From Bacillota bacterium (GTDB lineage: Bacteria > Bacillota > Clostridia > Christensenellales > Aristaeellaceae): a stretch of 47,582 nt of DNA. Positions 1 to 8,183 of this stretch are shown here, one piece after another. Position 1 is the first letter of the stretch; every line of letters begins with the position of its first letter. The stretch is from the NCBI GenBank assembly GCA_023460055.1, contig JAEWRJ010000187.1, forward strand, positions 1 through 47,582, in the 5' to 3' direction. Made by a program: the position numbers and the translations under genes. The notes below the pieces were generated by a model. It did not search any database and was not told where the DNA came from. It was given only the letters and a program-made list of their open reading frames with translations.

Positions 1-439
1 AGGCGGCACGGTCCTCAAGCAGCACAGCGTGCTGGCGGGCCGCCTGTCCGGCAAGTTCTCAAAGATCTGGGTAGCGGCGGAGCTTCTGCTGTTTGTGCTG
101 GTCGGCGCCTCGGTCAACATCAGCTACGCGACCCGGGCGGTTCTCCCGGCCCTGGCGCTGATCTGCGCGGCGCTGGCCGTGCGCATGCTGGGCGTCTTCC
201 TCTCTACGGCGAAAACACCCATCACTTTCAAGGAGCGTCTGTTCTGCGCCATTGCCTACCTGCCCAAGGCGACGGTGCAGGCGGCCATCGGCGGCCTGCC
301 GCTGGCTGCAGGGGTGGCTGCAGGCGATACCATCCTGACCGTTGCCGTGCTGGCTATCCTCATCACAGCGCCTGTGGGAGCGCTCGGGGTAGATCTGTGC
401 TATCGAAAGCTGCTGAAGCAAGATGATGGGGAATGGTGA
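1..439 (+). CDS. Cation/proton antiporter, C-terminal part (5' end outside window)
   Basis: The reading frame is open from base 2, so the gene begins before the window. About 145 residues are visible, mostly hydrophobic, with roughly four membrane segments (for example AELLLFVLVGASVNI and ALALICAALAVRML). The stretch CAIAYLPKATVQAAIGGLPL resembles the conserved last transmembrane region of CPA-type Na+/H+ (monovalent cation/proton) antiporters, where the YLPKA..QAA segment is typical. It ends in a short charged tail after the last helix. The role would be exchange of cations for protons across the cytoplasmic membrane. The family call rests on this segment alone; the subfamily and the ion cannot be fixed without the N-terminal half. 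It is not obviously linked to the toxin-antitoxin pair downstream, which has its own promoter. Confidence 0.75.
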   Translation, partial: GGTVLKQHSVLAGRLSGKFSKIWVAAELLLFVLVGASVNISYATRAVLPALALICAALAVRMLGVFLSTAKTPITFKERLFCAIAYLPKATVQAAIGGLPLAAGVAAGDTILTVAVLAILITAPVGALGVDLCYRKLLKQDDGEW

Positions 440-472
440 AACAGCGAAAAGCATGGAAGTTAAGTTTCTGCA

Positions 473-501
473 TTGAATTTTTCGTGCAAATGAGGTATAT
501 T
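473..501 (+). promoter_or_regulatory. Promoter of the relB-yafQ pair, with possible autoregulatory palindrome
   Basis: TTGAAT (473-478) and TATATT (496-501) are separated by 17 bases, a near-consensus sigma-A promoter. GTATATTGTACATAC, starting at the -10 box, has inverted arms (GTAT and ATAC), so the antitoxin could bind across the start site. A good ribosome binding site (AAAGGAGATG) follows before the ATG at 531. Confidence 0.7.
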
Positions 502-530
502 GTACATACAAACGGAAAGGAGATGATCTG

Positions 531-809
531 ATGGCAAGCAATACTACCAATATCAGCATCCGCATGGATGCCGATCTGAAAGCCCAGGCCGACGCTTTGT
601 TCAGTGAACTGGGCATGAATCTGACAACCGCGTTTAATATCTTCGTCCGCCAATCACTTCGTGAGGGCGGTATCCCCTTTGAGATCAACTTGAGCACTCC
701 TAAAAAGGAGACCATCGAGGCGATGCTTGAGGCGGAAAGGATAGCGAGAGATCCCTCCGCCAAGGGGTACAGGAATATGAGTGAGCTGTTCGCAGAACTC
801 AGGAAATGA
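531..809 (+). CDS. RelB/DinJ family antitoxin
   Basis: A 92-residue protein. The N-terminal part (about residues 5-50) is a ribbon-helix-helix DNA-binding unit: a beta strand NISIRMDADLK is followed by two helices containing NLTTAFNIFVRQSLREGGIP, the hallmark of DinJ/RelB antitoxins. The C-terminal half, rich in Glu, Ala and Lys, should wrap and neutralise the toxin. The stop overlaps the toxin start by four bases (ATGA, 806-809), so the two are translationally coupled. Known members bind their own promoter together with the toxin, and a palindrome overlaps the -10 box here. The start at 531 is supported by AAAGGAGATG upstream. Confidence 0.9.
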   Translation: MASNTTNISIRMDADLKAQADALFSELGMNLTTAFNIFVRQSLREGGIPFEINLSTPKKETIEAMLEAERIARDPSAKGYRNMSELFAELRK

Positions 810-1096
810 GTGGAACAAAATACGAGATCCGATTTACCGCTCAGTTCAAAAAAGGCTATAAGCTGGCAGCGAAGCGGGGATTCAACCTAAGCCTGCTGGA
901 AGACATCATCAGCCAGTTGGCAGCGGGTCAACCCCTGCCTGAGAGAAACCGGGATCACGCCCTTTCCGGCAACTGGTCAGGGCACCATGAATGCCACATT
1001 CAGCCCGACTGGCTCCTGCTTTACATCATCGAAAAGGAGACTCTTGTCCTTACGCTGACCCACACAGGCACACATAGCGATCTATTTGACAGATAA
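806..1096 (+). CDS. yafQ: YafQ-like mRNA interferase toxin
   Basis: A 96-residue RelE/ParE-superfamily toxin. The C-terminal half has the YafQ signature: HALSGNW, then HECHIQPDWLLLY, and the terminal HTGTHSDLF. In Escherichia coli YafQ, catalytic residues lie in the equivalent positions (histidines near the HEC.I.PDW motif, the Asp of PDW, and the His and Phe of THSDLF), and all appear present here, so the toxin is probably active. YafQ cleaves mRNA on the ribosome. It is cotranscribed with the antitoxin through a four-base overlap. Length is normal for the family and there is no sign of decay. The stop codon lies inside the downstream hairpin. Confidence 0.9.
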   Translation: MSGTKYEIRFTAQFKKGYKLAAKRGFNLSLLEDIISQLAAGQPLPERNRDHALSGNWSGHHECHIQPDWLLLYIIEKETLVLTLTHTGTHSDLFDR

Positions 1097-1132
1097 GCAT
1101 CAGGCCGCGCAGTGCGCGGCCTGATGCTTATC
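1092..1132. terminator. Hairpin between converging yafQ and alaS
   Basis: A perfect 19-base inverted repeat (1092-1110 with 1114-1132) with a three-base loop, beginning at the yafQ stop codon. The T-tract is poor on both sides (TTATCATCATTCT on the plus strand). Its position between convergent genes suggests a bidirectional terminator. Confidence 0.7.
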
Positions 1133-1156
1133 ATCATTCTATTCGTTTGCTACAGA

Positions 1157-3184
1157 TTACTTCTTATCCTCACCGACCACGGCCTTGATGCGCCGCACAC
1201 CCGCCGACGAGCTTTCTTCCTTCAGAATCTTGAAGCCGCCCAGCTCTCCCGTGTTCTTCACGTGCGGGCCGCCGCAGATCTCCTTGGAAAAATTGCCCAT
1301 GGTGTAGACATTGACGCGCTCGCCGTACTTGGATTCGAACAGGCCGATCGCGCCGCTTTCCTTAGCCTCGGCGACGGTCATCTCTTCCATAGTGACAGGC
1401 ATCCCAGCGCTGATGGCTTCATTAACCAGGCGCTCCACCTCTTTAATCTCTTCCGGCGTCATCTTGCGCCCAAAGGTGAAGTCAAACCGCAGCCGTTCGG
1501 CGGTAATATTGCTGCCCTTCTGGTGCACTTCCTCGCCCAGCACGCGCCGAAGCGCTGTATGCAGCAGGTGGGTCGCGGTGTGCAGCTTGGTGGTCTCCTC
1601 GTCATGGTCTGCCAGGCCGCCCTTGAACCGCTGCTCGGCACCCGCCTGGCTCTTCAATTGGTGCTGGCGGAAGCGCTCGGCAAAGTCTTCCTCATCCACT
1701 GAGAGTCCGCGCTCACGCGCCAGCTCCTGGGTGATTTCCAGGGGGAAACCATAGGTATCATAAAGCTTGAAGGCGTCCCGACCGTCTATGGTTTTGAAAG
1801 ATTGGGCAAACTCCTTGGCTCGCTTGGTAAAGGCAGTCACCGTATCGACCGCCGCGGAAAAATTTTTTATCTCCTCAATCATGCCCAGTAGCTCGGGCCT
1901 GGGCTTCAGGTTGGAGCTGATATTGCTGGCGATTTCCTGCGCCTGAAGCAGCTTATGCCCAAAATCCGGCGGCAGAATAGCTTTTAGCTGTGACTGCATG
2001 CCGCTGAACAGCTCGCTCATCTGATTGATACGGGAGATGGCCTTTTCAAACTCCTCGAGGCCCTGACTGAGGCTTTTCTGGAAGCGCTGTTCTTCCAGGA
2101 TCAGCTGCTCCAACACGAAGGCGCTGTTGTCGTGAAGCTCCGGGTAGGCGTCACGGTACTGGGCGATGATGGTCTTGGCCACTTCAGCCGTAAAACCGTC
2201 GGGCAGCTCCAAAGCGCGGCCATAGCGCACGGCACGCCTGATCAGGCGGCGCAGCACATAGCCCTGATCCACATTGCTGGGGCTGACGCCTCTGGGGTCA
2301 CCCAGGATGAAGGTGGAGGTGCGCATATGGTCGGCCACGATGCGGAAGGCGCGGGCGATCTCTTCATCAGCGCCTTCATACTTCTTGCCGGACAGTTCCT
2401 CAATGCGGCCGATGATGCCGGAGAACAGATCGGTCTCGTAGACGGACTTTTTGCCGGTCAGCACGCCGATGGTCCGCTCCAGGCCCATGCCGGTATCCAC
2501 GTTCATGTTGGCCAGCGGGACATAGCTGCCGTCCGCCTGCTTGTTATACTGCATGAACACGTCGTTCCAGATCTCCAGGTACCTGCCGCAGCTGCAGGCG
2601 GGGGAGCAATCGGGGCCGCAGGGGGCCTTGTCTGTGATGATGAACATCTCGGTATCCGGGCCGCAGGGGCCGGTCAAGCCGGCGGGGCCCCACCAGTTGT
2701 TCTCCCTGGGAAGATAGAAGATACGATCTTCCGCGACGCCGCAGGCGCGCCACAAGGCGTGGCTCTCCTCATCGCGTGGGGCGGTCTCGTCGCCGGCAAA
2801 TACGCTGAAGGCCAGCCTGTCGGGATCGATGCCCAGCCACTGGGGCGAGGTCAAAAACTCCCAGCTCCAGGGGATCATCTCCTTCTTGAAATAGTCGCCC
2901 AGGCTCCAGTTGCCCAGCATCTCAAAGAAGGTGAGGTGGCTCGCGTCGCCCACATCGTCGATGTCGCCGGTGCGGATGCACTTCTGCACATCGGTCAGGC
3001 GGGTGCCCGCGGGATGGGGCTGGCCCATCAGGTAGGGCACCAGCGGATGCATGCCGGCTGTTGTAAACAGCACCGTCGGGTCATTTTCCGGGATGATGGA
3101 TGCAGACGGGATGACCGCATGCCCCTTGGATACAAAAAAGTCTAAAAACAGCTGTCTCAGCTCATTGGCTGTGAGTGCCTTCAT
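1157..3184 (-). CDS. alaS: Alanyl-tRNA synthetase, short form
   Basis: A 675-residue class II synthetase that charges tRNA-Ala. The catalytic domain is N-terminal: motif 2 region FFEMLGNWSLGDYF near residue 90 and motif 3 GMGLERT near 232. A Cys cluster (C189, C193, C197, C199) precedes EIWNDVFMQYNK. The editing (SAD-type) domain has HTATH (H535, H539) and CGGPH (C637, H641), the zinc-binding editing set. The protein stops about 34 residues later, so the oligomerisation/C-Ala (DHHA1) domain found in the usual ~870-residue enzymes is absent. Residues about 386-463, between LEEFEKAIS and the conserved GRDAFKLYDTYGFP, form an extra helical stretch not expected in ordinary AlaRS. It is the last gene of a minus-strand group behind three M42 peptidases, 15 bases after the nearest one. 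The frame is intact; this could be a second alaS copy. Confidence 0.88.
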   Translation of the reverse strand: MKALTANELRQLFLDFFVSKGHAVIPSASIIPENDPTVLFTTAGMHPLVPYLMGQPHPAGTRLTDVQKCIRTGDIDDVGDASHLTFFEMLGNWSLGDYFKKEMIPWSWEFLTSPQWLGIDPDRLAFSVFAGDETAPRDEESHALWRACGVAEDRIFYLPRENNWWGPAGLTGPCGPDTEMFIITDKAPCGPDCSPACSCGRYLEIWNDVFMQYNKQADGSYVPLANMNVDTGMGLERTIGVLTGKKSVYETDLFSGIIGRIEELSGKKYEGADEEIARAFRIVADHMRTSTFILGDPRGVSPSNVDQGYVLRRLIRRAVRYGRALELPDGFTAEVAKTIIAQYRDAYPELHDNSAFVLEQLILEEQRFQKSLSQGLEEFEKAISRINQMSELFSGMQSQLKAILPPDFGHKLLQAQEIASNISSNLKPRPELLGMIEEIKNFSAAVDTVTAFTKRAKEFAQSFKTIDGRDAFKLYDTYGFPLEITQELARERGLSVDEEDFAERFRQHQLKSQAGAEQRFKGGLADHDEETTKLHTATHLLHTALRRVLGEEVHQKGSNITAERLRFDFTFGRKMTPEEIKEVERLVNEAISAGMPVTMEEMTVAEAKESGAIGLFESKYGERVNVYTMGNFSKEICGGPHVKNTGELGGFKILKEESSSAGVRRIKAVVGEDKK

Positions 3185-3199
3185 AAATGCTCCGCCTCC

Positions 3200-4195
3200 T
3201 TAAATTACGTTGACAAATTGCAGCAGCACCTGCAGGGCGCCGTCCATATCGCGCATATCGATCATCTCGCAGGCGGAATGCACATAGCGGCAGGGGATCG
3301 ACAGGGTGCCGGCCGGGATGCCCGCGCGGGTGTGCTGGATGGCCCCGGCGTCATTGCCGCCAAAGGGCAATACCTCCCGCTGCACCGGCACGCCGGCGGC
3401 GGAGGCCGCGTCAAACAGCGCGTCGCGCACCACGGGGCTTGCGATGATGGAGCGGTCCATGATCTTCACAGCAGGGCCCGCCCCCAGCTTGATATCGGGG
3501 ATCTTGGTGCCGGGCGTATCGCCCCAGGCCGTCACGTCGATGGCCAGGCCGATATCCGGGTTGACGCCGTAGGCCGCGACAGTCGCGCCGCGCAGGCCCA
3601 CTTCCTCCTGGGCGGAGAAAACGCCGACGATCGTATTTCTCTGGTTCTCGGCGTAGAGCAGCAGCTCCACCAGCAGGGCGCAGGCGCAGCGGTCGTCCAT
3701 CGCGGGGGCCGCGATGCGGTGCTTGCCCACCTGGAAGGTGCCCGGCGCGTAAACGGCCATGTCGCCCACCTGCACCATGGTGCGGGCCTCATCGGCATCG
3801 GCGGCGGCGATATCGATGAACAGGTCCTTGATGGCGGGGGCGCCGCTGTTCTCCAGCGGCTCGCTGCACAGCACGCCCTCCACGCCGTTTTCAAATACAA
3901 CGCGGCGGAACTCGCTTTGCTTCATGCCGATGCCGCCCACGTTTGATACCCGCAGGAAGCCCTCTTTTTCAATGGCGGTGACCACCAGGCCTATATGGTC
4001 CATATGCGCGGACAGCATGATGCGCTTGGCGTTATCGTCGCTGCCGTATTTTTCAACGATCAGGTTGCCCAGGGCATCCGTGCGCATGCTGTCCACATGC
4101 CCGTTGAGCATCTCTTTGATGATGGCCGTTACATTGTGCTCGCTGCCGGAGGGGCCCCAGGCACTCAGCAGGGTTTTCAGTGTATTGCGTAACAT
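3200..4195 (-). CDS. M42 family metallo-aminopeptidase (third paralogue)
   Basis: A 331-residue cytoplasmic dinuclear-metal aminopeptidase. Metal-ligand motifs occur in family order: SAHMDHIG (His), AMDDR (Asp), AQEEVGLRG (Glu-Glu, catalytic base and ligand), AIDVTAWGDTPG (Asp) and YVHSACEM (His). M42 enzymes form large tetrahedral complexes that trim peptides from the N-terminus; the specificity cannot be read from sequence. The start at 4195 is chosen because AAGGGAGG lies just upstream; an in-frame ATG at 4216 would translate the ribosome binding site itself. It follows the second M42 gene closely and precedes alaS by 15 bases. Confidence 0.9.
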   Translation of the reverse strand: MLRNTLKTLLSAWGPSGSEHNVTAIIKEMLNGHVDSMRTDALGNLIVEKYGSDDNAKRIMLSAHMDHIGLVVTAIEKEGFLRVSNVGGIGMKQSEFRRVVFENGVEGVLCSEPLENSGAPAIKDLFIDIAAADADEARTMVQVGDMAVYAPGTFQVGKHRIAAPAMDDRCACALLVELLLYAENQRNTIVGVFSAQEEVGLRGATVAAYGVNPDIGLAIDVTAWGDTPGTKIPDIKLGAGPAVKIMDRSIIASPVVRDALFDAASAAGVPVQREVLPFGGNDAGAIQHTRAGIPAGTLSIPCRYVHSACEMIDMRDMDGALQVLLQFVNVI

Positions 4196-4208
4196 TGGGG
4201 TTCCTCCC

Positions 4209-5216
4209 TTATTCATGCGATAAAAATTCCTTGCATAGTTGATATTGGGCTTCTATATCGGCATAAGCCGCCACCGAAGCGCCGGAGTGGATGTAGCGGC
4301 AGGGCACGCTGAGCACGATGGTGCGCATGCCTTCGCGGCTCCTTTGGAAGCTGCCGGCGTCATTGCCGCCGGTCACGCCCTGCTTGACCTGGCAGGGAAT
4401 ATCCGCCGCCTCGGCCAGGGAGAGCATCTGGGTGAACAGCTCGCGGTCGGCGATGCTGGCCCCGTCCATGAAGCTGACGGCGATCCCCTGGCCCACTGTG
4501 GTGACCTTCGCGCGCTCAGGCACATCGCCCATATCGTTGGAGGCTGTACCCTCCAGCACCACGGCGATCTCGGCTTCCACGCCGAAGGCGGCCGTTTTGG
4601 AGCCGCGCAGCCCCACCTCTTCCTGGGTGACGAAGCAGGCGATCAGATCACCGGGATAACGGTGCTCAAGCAATCGCAGCATCGTATAGCAGCCCACACG
4701 GTCATCCAGCGCCTTGGCGCAGACCAGGCCCTCGCCAAAGTCCGTATAAGGCGTATCGAAGGCGGCATAGCTGCCCAGGGGGCACAGGCGCTCCGCCTCC
4801 TTTGAATCCTTCGCGCCGATATCAATATACAGGTTATCAAAATCCAGCACCCGCTCGCGGTCGGCGGCAGTCTGCAGGTGGATGGCCATAGCCCCGATAA
4901 CCCCCGGCACCTTGTCTTCCCCCACCTCAACCCATTTGCTGATCACCACGCGCGGATCGATGCCGCCGATGGGGCGGAAGCGCAGCAGGCCGTCCTCGGT
5001 ATATCCCATCACGATGAAGCCCACCTCATCCATGTGCGCGGCGACCACCTTGGCGGGCGCGTCCGGATCGGTGCCCTTTTTGAGGCAGATCAGGTTGCCG
5101 CCCCGGTCGATCTTCACCTCATCGCACAGGGGACGGGCGGCCTCCATCAGAAACTTGCGCACAGCGCCCTCGTTGCCGGACAGGCCGTGCAGCTCGCATA
5201 AAGTTTTCAGGTCCAT
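4209..5216 (-). CDS. M42 family metallo-aminopeptidase (second paralogue)
   Basis: A 335-residue M42 enzyme. Ligand motifs: AAHMDEVGFIV, ALDDRVGC, VTQEEVGLRG, then VLEGTAS where its neighbours have an Asp (a Glu is also found in this position in some M42 members), and YIHSGASV. The glycine-rich GGNDAGSF segment is also present. Its start overlaps the stop of the first M42 gene by ten bases (5207-5216), showing tight operon packing. Clear sequence divergence from its neighbours argues for distinct peptide preferences rather than recent duplication. Confidence 0.9.
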   Translation of the reverse strand: MDLKTLCELHGLSGNEGAVRKFLMEAARPLCDEVKIDRGGNLICLKKGTDPDAPAKVVAAHMDEVGFIVMGYTEDGLLRFRPIGGIDPRVVISKWVEVGEDKVPGVIGAMAIHLQTAADRERVLDFDNLYIDIGAKDSKEAERLCPLGSYAAFDTPYTDFGEGLVCAKALDDRVGCYTMLRLLEHRYPGDLIACFVTQEEVGLRGSKTAAFGVEAEIAVVLEGTASNDMGDVPERAKVTTVGQGIAVSFMDGASIADRELFTQMLSLAEAADIPCQVKQGVTGGNDAGSFQRSREGMRTIVLSVPCRYIHSGASVAAYADIEAQYQLCKEFLSHE

Positions 5217-6244
5217 AATTCATCCTCCCACTCAGGGGATACGGCGGAGGCAAAATGCGCCAGCAGCCGCGCCCCCTCCTCCAGCGTGCGCATATCGATC
5301 AGCTCCACCGTGGTGTGCATATACTTCAGCGGCAGCTCAAGCAGGATGGTGGGCACACCGTTTCGCTGGATGTTGATGCTGTCGGCATCCGTGCTGGTGG
5401 CTCTGGGTACAATGGCCGTCTGCACATCAATATTATTCTTTTCCGCCGTCTCCATCAGCTTGCGGCGCAGCATGGGGTGAATATAAGGCCCCTGGCTAGC
5501 GACCAGAGCATCCAGCTTCTTTGTATGCAGATCGGGCGCGCCGGGCGTTTTTGCGTGGCATACATCCAGCGCCACCGCGTAATCCGGATCCACCCCAAAG
5601 GCCGCCATAGCAGCGCCATAGCTGCCGATCTCTTCCTGGCAGGTGGCAACGAAGTACAGATCAGCCGTCGGCCGCAGCGCCTTCAGGCGCTGCATCGCCC
5701 CCAGCAGAATGGCCACACAGGCCCGATCATCCGCCGTTTTGGTGGCGACACGGTTATTCTGTAGTTTAACAAAGCGGGCTTCCAGCGCTACCAGATCGCC
5801 GACCTGCACCAGCTCGCGCACGCGCTCTGCCGGCAGGCCCATATCAATATACAGGTCTTCCCGCTTATAGTTTTTCGCGCGGTCAGCCTCGGTGAGCAGG
5901 TGGGGGGCCTTGGCCCCGATCACGCCCATCAGCTTCTGTTTGCCATATACCGTCACGCGCATGCCGGGCAGGATCCGCGGGTCCACCCCGCCGACATTGC
6001 CCATGCGCAGGGTGCCGTCCTCCTCGATCTTCACCACCATCAGCCCGATCTCGTCGATGTGGGCGCAGAAGACCACCTTGGGCCCTTCCCCTTTCACACG
6101 GGCGATGACATTGTTGAGCCGGTCGATCTTGACCTCATCCGCATAGGGGCGGAAAGCCGCCGCCACATGCTCCGCCACCGCCAGCTCATTGCCCGACAGG
6201 CCGGGTAAAGCGCACGCCGTGCGCAGAAATTCCTCCAGCTGCAT
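5207..6244 (-). CDS. M42 family metallo-aminopeptidase (first paralogue)
   Basis: A 345-residue M42 enzyme and the promoter-proximal gene of the four-gene group. Ligand motifs: CAHIDEIGLMV, TADDRACV, TCQEEIGSYG, ALDVCHAKTPG and KYMHTTVEL. The frame is open far upstream, to about 6460, but that part is Cys/Arg/Pro-rich and crosses a promoter at 6300-6328. The start at 6244 follows AAGGAGGTTTCC and gives normal family length. The segment STDADSIN replaces the GGNDAG seen in the other two copies, so this paralogue belongs to a different M42 branch. Confidence 0.9.
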   Translation of the reverse strand: MQLEEFLRTACALPGLSGNELAVAEHVAAAFRPYADEVKIDRLNNVIARVKGEGPKVVFCAHIDEIGLMVVKIEEDGTLRMGNVGGVDPRILPGMRVTVYGKQKLMGVIGAKAPHLLTEADRAKNYKREDLYIDMGLPAERVRELVQVGDLVALEARFVKLQNNRVATKTADDRACVAILLGAMQRLKALRPTADLYFVATCQEEIGSYGAAMAAFGVDPDYAVALDVCHAKTPGAPDLHTKKLDALVASQGPYIHPMLRRKLMETAEKNNIDVQTAIVPRATSTDADSINIQRNGVPTILLELPLKYMHTTVELIDMRTLEEGARLLAHFASAVSPEWEDELWT

Positions 6245-6299
6245 GGAAACCTCCTTGTCCATGGCCGCGCATACAAAAAAAGGCGCGAAACTATGGTAA

Positions 6300-6328
6300 A
6301 GTATAGCATTCACAGGGAACTTTGACAA
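6300..6328 (-). promoter_or_regulatory. Promoter of the M42-alaS operon
   Basis: Read on the minus strand, TTGTCA (6328-6323) and TATACT (6305-6300) are 17 bases apart. It lies about 55 bases before the start of the first M42 gene. No other good promoter was seen within the operon. Confidence 0.65.
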
Positions 6329-6362
6329 CCAAACCCGAAGGCAGCGTTTCATTTTTAGGGTT

Positions 6363-6862
6363 GCGTCTTGCGCAGAGACGACGAGGAGAAGGACGGGGGG
6401 GCTACGTCTCGCACAGAGACACAGAGGAGACAGAGGCGGCGGGACAAGCCCGCCTTGCACAGAGAAGTATTTTAGGTCAGCATCCGGCTCTTACTCCTCA
6501 GTTTCCGATAAATCGAAAGATATGAGACAAGTCACCCTGTATATTTATCTTAAGATGTCCCAAGAATATATTCTCTGTGTACTCTGTTTCCTCCGTGTCT
6601 CCGTGTGAGACGTAGCCCCCGTACCCCTCTGTGCAGGGAACTGTGAAGCAGTTCCCCTCTTGATCCTCTGTTCCAGCCAGAGCCGAGCGATATTGAACGG
6701 CACAAGAATGTATATCAAATCAAGATACTTCACACATTTCCCCTCTGTGCACTCCGTCCCCCTCTGTGTCTCTGTGCGAAACGTAACCCAGCCAGCCTCG
6801 CCGAACAGCTGCTGAAGTAAATACGAACCACGGAATACACGGAACACACGGAACACGAAGAT
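6363..6862. repeat. Degenerate CACAGAG-type intergenic repeats in both orientations
   Basis: Three related copies of a ~30-base unit lie in the gene-free stretch between the M42 promoter and fprA. On the plus strand, 6395-6427 reads GCTACGTCTCGCACAGAGAC plus ACAGAGG. The other two are inverted: 6590-6620 and 6761-6789, both reading CCTC.GTGTCTC.GTG.GA.ACGTA. Shorter GAACACGGAA/ACACGGAAC tandem pieces occur at 6828-6858. Open frames here give low-complexity products (TQRG-, TEGT-like strings) and I do not regard them as genes. Apart from this, the promoter and the terminator, I see nothing in 6329-6927. Confidence 0.7.
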
Positions 6863-6870
6863 AATCTCTT

Positions 6871-6910
6871 ATTAAAAAGGGCTGCCGCGTTTTTCTTCCG
6901 CGGCAGCCCT
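6871..6910 (-). terminator. Rho-independent terminator of fprA
   Basis: A perfect 11-base stem, GGGCTGCCGCG (6879-6889) with CGCGGCAGCCC (6899-6909). On the minus strand it is followed by TTTTTAAT. It begins 18 bases after the fprA stop. Confidence 0.9.
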
Positions 6911-6927
6911 CATATATATCAATCCAC

Positions 6928-8115
6928 TCAGCCCAACAGCGCCTTGGCGATATCCTTTGCCTTCTCCAGATCTTCCGGCCTCGGGTTCCAGCTGCACTTG
7001 ATCTCCGGCTCAACCGTTTCAAAGCCGGCCTCGGCAAGCAGCTTGCGCAGCACCGCATTGCCCTCTCCGCTCCAGCCATAGCAGCCGAACACCGCCGCCT
7101 TCTTGCCCTTGAACTTCAACTCCTTCAGGAAATCCAGCCAGCCGCTGACGGAGGACAGGATGCCCTGATGCACGGTGGGCGAGCCGACCGCGATGGCCTT
7201 GGACTTGAACACCTGGGTCATGATGTCGTTCTTATCAGCCTTTGAAATGTTGTACTGCTTCACCTTCGTATCGGGCGACATCAGGGAGATCTCGCGGCTG
7301 ATGCGGTTGGCCAGCTTCTCCGTCCCCTCCCACATGGTGTCGTAGATCACAGTCACCTGATCTTCCTGATAGTTCTGTGACCACTTGTAGTAGGCTTCGA
7401 CGATCTGGGCGGGGTTGTCGCGCCAGATGGTGCCGTGGCTGGTGGCGATGATGTCGATGGGCAGGTTCATCGCCAGCACTTCTTCCACCTTCTTCTTCAC
7501 CAACGGCGAGAAGGGGTTTAAGATATTGGCATAGTACTTGATGGCTTCTTCCCACAGCGTGCACTGATCAGCCTTGTCGTTGAACAGCTCCTCCACCGCG
7601 AAATGCTGGCCGAAGGCGTCGTTTGAAAACAGGATGTTGTCTCCCGTCATGTAGGTGGCCATGCTGTCAGGCCAGTGCAGCATGCGCATCTCCACGAACA
7701 CCAGCTGCTTGCCGTTGCCGATATCCACGCTGTCGCCCGATTTGACCACCTTGAAATTCCACTCCGGGTGGTGATACTGCCCAACGAGCGATTTAACGGC
7801 GTTGGCCGTGCAGTAGATGGGCGTATTCGGGATCAGTTCCATCAGCGCGGGCAGGGAACCGCTGTGGTCCACCTCCCCGTGGTTGGCGATGATGAAGTCG
7901 ATCTTGTTCAGATCGATCTCGGATTTGAGGTTGTCGATAAAGTCTGTCGAATGCGGGCGCCAGACCGTATCGATCAGGACGGTCTTTTCCTCCTCGATCA
8001 GATAGGCGTTCTGGCTGGACCCGTGGTTGATCGAGTAATCCGCGCCATGAAAGCTCTCCAGCTCCCAATCCATCTTGCCGACCCAGTACACGTTGTTTTT
8101 GATCAGTTTGCGCAT
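6928..8115 (-). CDS. fprA: Flavodiiron protein (A-type flavoprotein, O2/NO reductase)
   Basis: A 395-residue cytoplasmic two-domain enzyme. The N-terminal metallo-beta-lactamase-like domain carries the di-iron ligands in NHGEVDHSGS (H.E.DH), then a downstream His in MLHWPDS, Asp in FSNDAFGQH and His in ATSHGTIW. The C-terminal flavodoxin domain (from about residue 245) shows VIYDTMWEGTEKLA as the FMN phosphate loop and FGCYGWSGEG. Family members reduce oxygen to water or nitric oxide to nitrous oxide using rubredoxin and protect anaerobes. There is no fused rubredoxin or flavin reductase domain, so a separate donor is required. The start at 8115 follows AAGGAGG; the in-frame ATG at 8130 overlaps that site. 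It is monocistronic, with an FNR-type box upstream. Confidence 0.95.
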   Translation of the reverse strand: MRKLIKNNVYWVGKMDWELESFHGADYSINHGSSQNAYLIEEEKTVLIDTVWRPHSTDFIDNLKSEIDLNKIDFIIANHGEVDHSGSLPALMELIPNTPIYCTANAVKSLVGQYHHPEWNFKVVKSGDSVDIGNGKQLVFVEMRMLHWPDSMATYMTGDNILFSNDAFGQHFAVEELFNDKADQCTLWEEAIKYYANILNPFSPLVKKKVEEVLAMNLPIDIIATSHGTIWRDNPAQIVEAYYKWSQNYQEDQVTVIYDTMWEGTEKLANRISREISLMSPDTKVKQYNISKADKNDIMTQVFKSKAIAVGSPTVHQGILSSVSGWLDFLKELKFKGKKAAVFGCYGWSGEGNAVLRKLLAEAGFETVEPEIKCSWNPRPEDLEKAKDIAKALLG

Positions 8116-8183
8116 AGCGGCCTCCTTCATCCCTTTGTGTCAGAAAATTTCCCCGTTACGAACGCCTCCGCGTCTTTGCGGTC

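Noticed and set aside
2132..3145. 337-residue plus-strand frame antisense to alaS
   Set aside because: Ala/Gly/His-rich composition of a shadow frame; alaS motifs on the opposite strand are unambiguous.
6322..6856. Several short frames in the repeat region
   Set aside because: Products are low-complexity strings arising from the CACAGAG repeats; no ribosome binding site or family motif.
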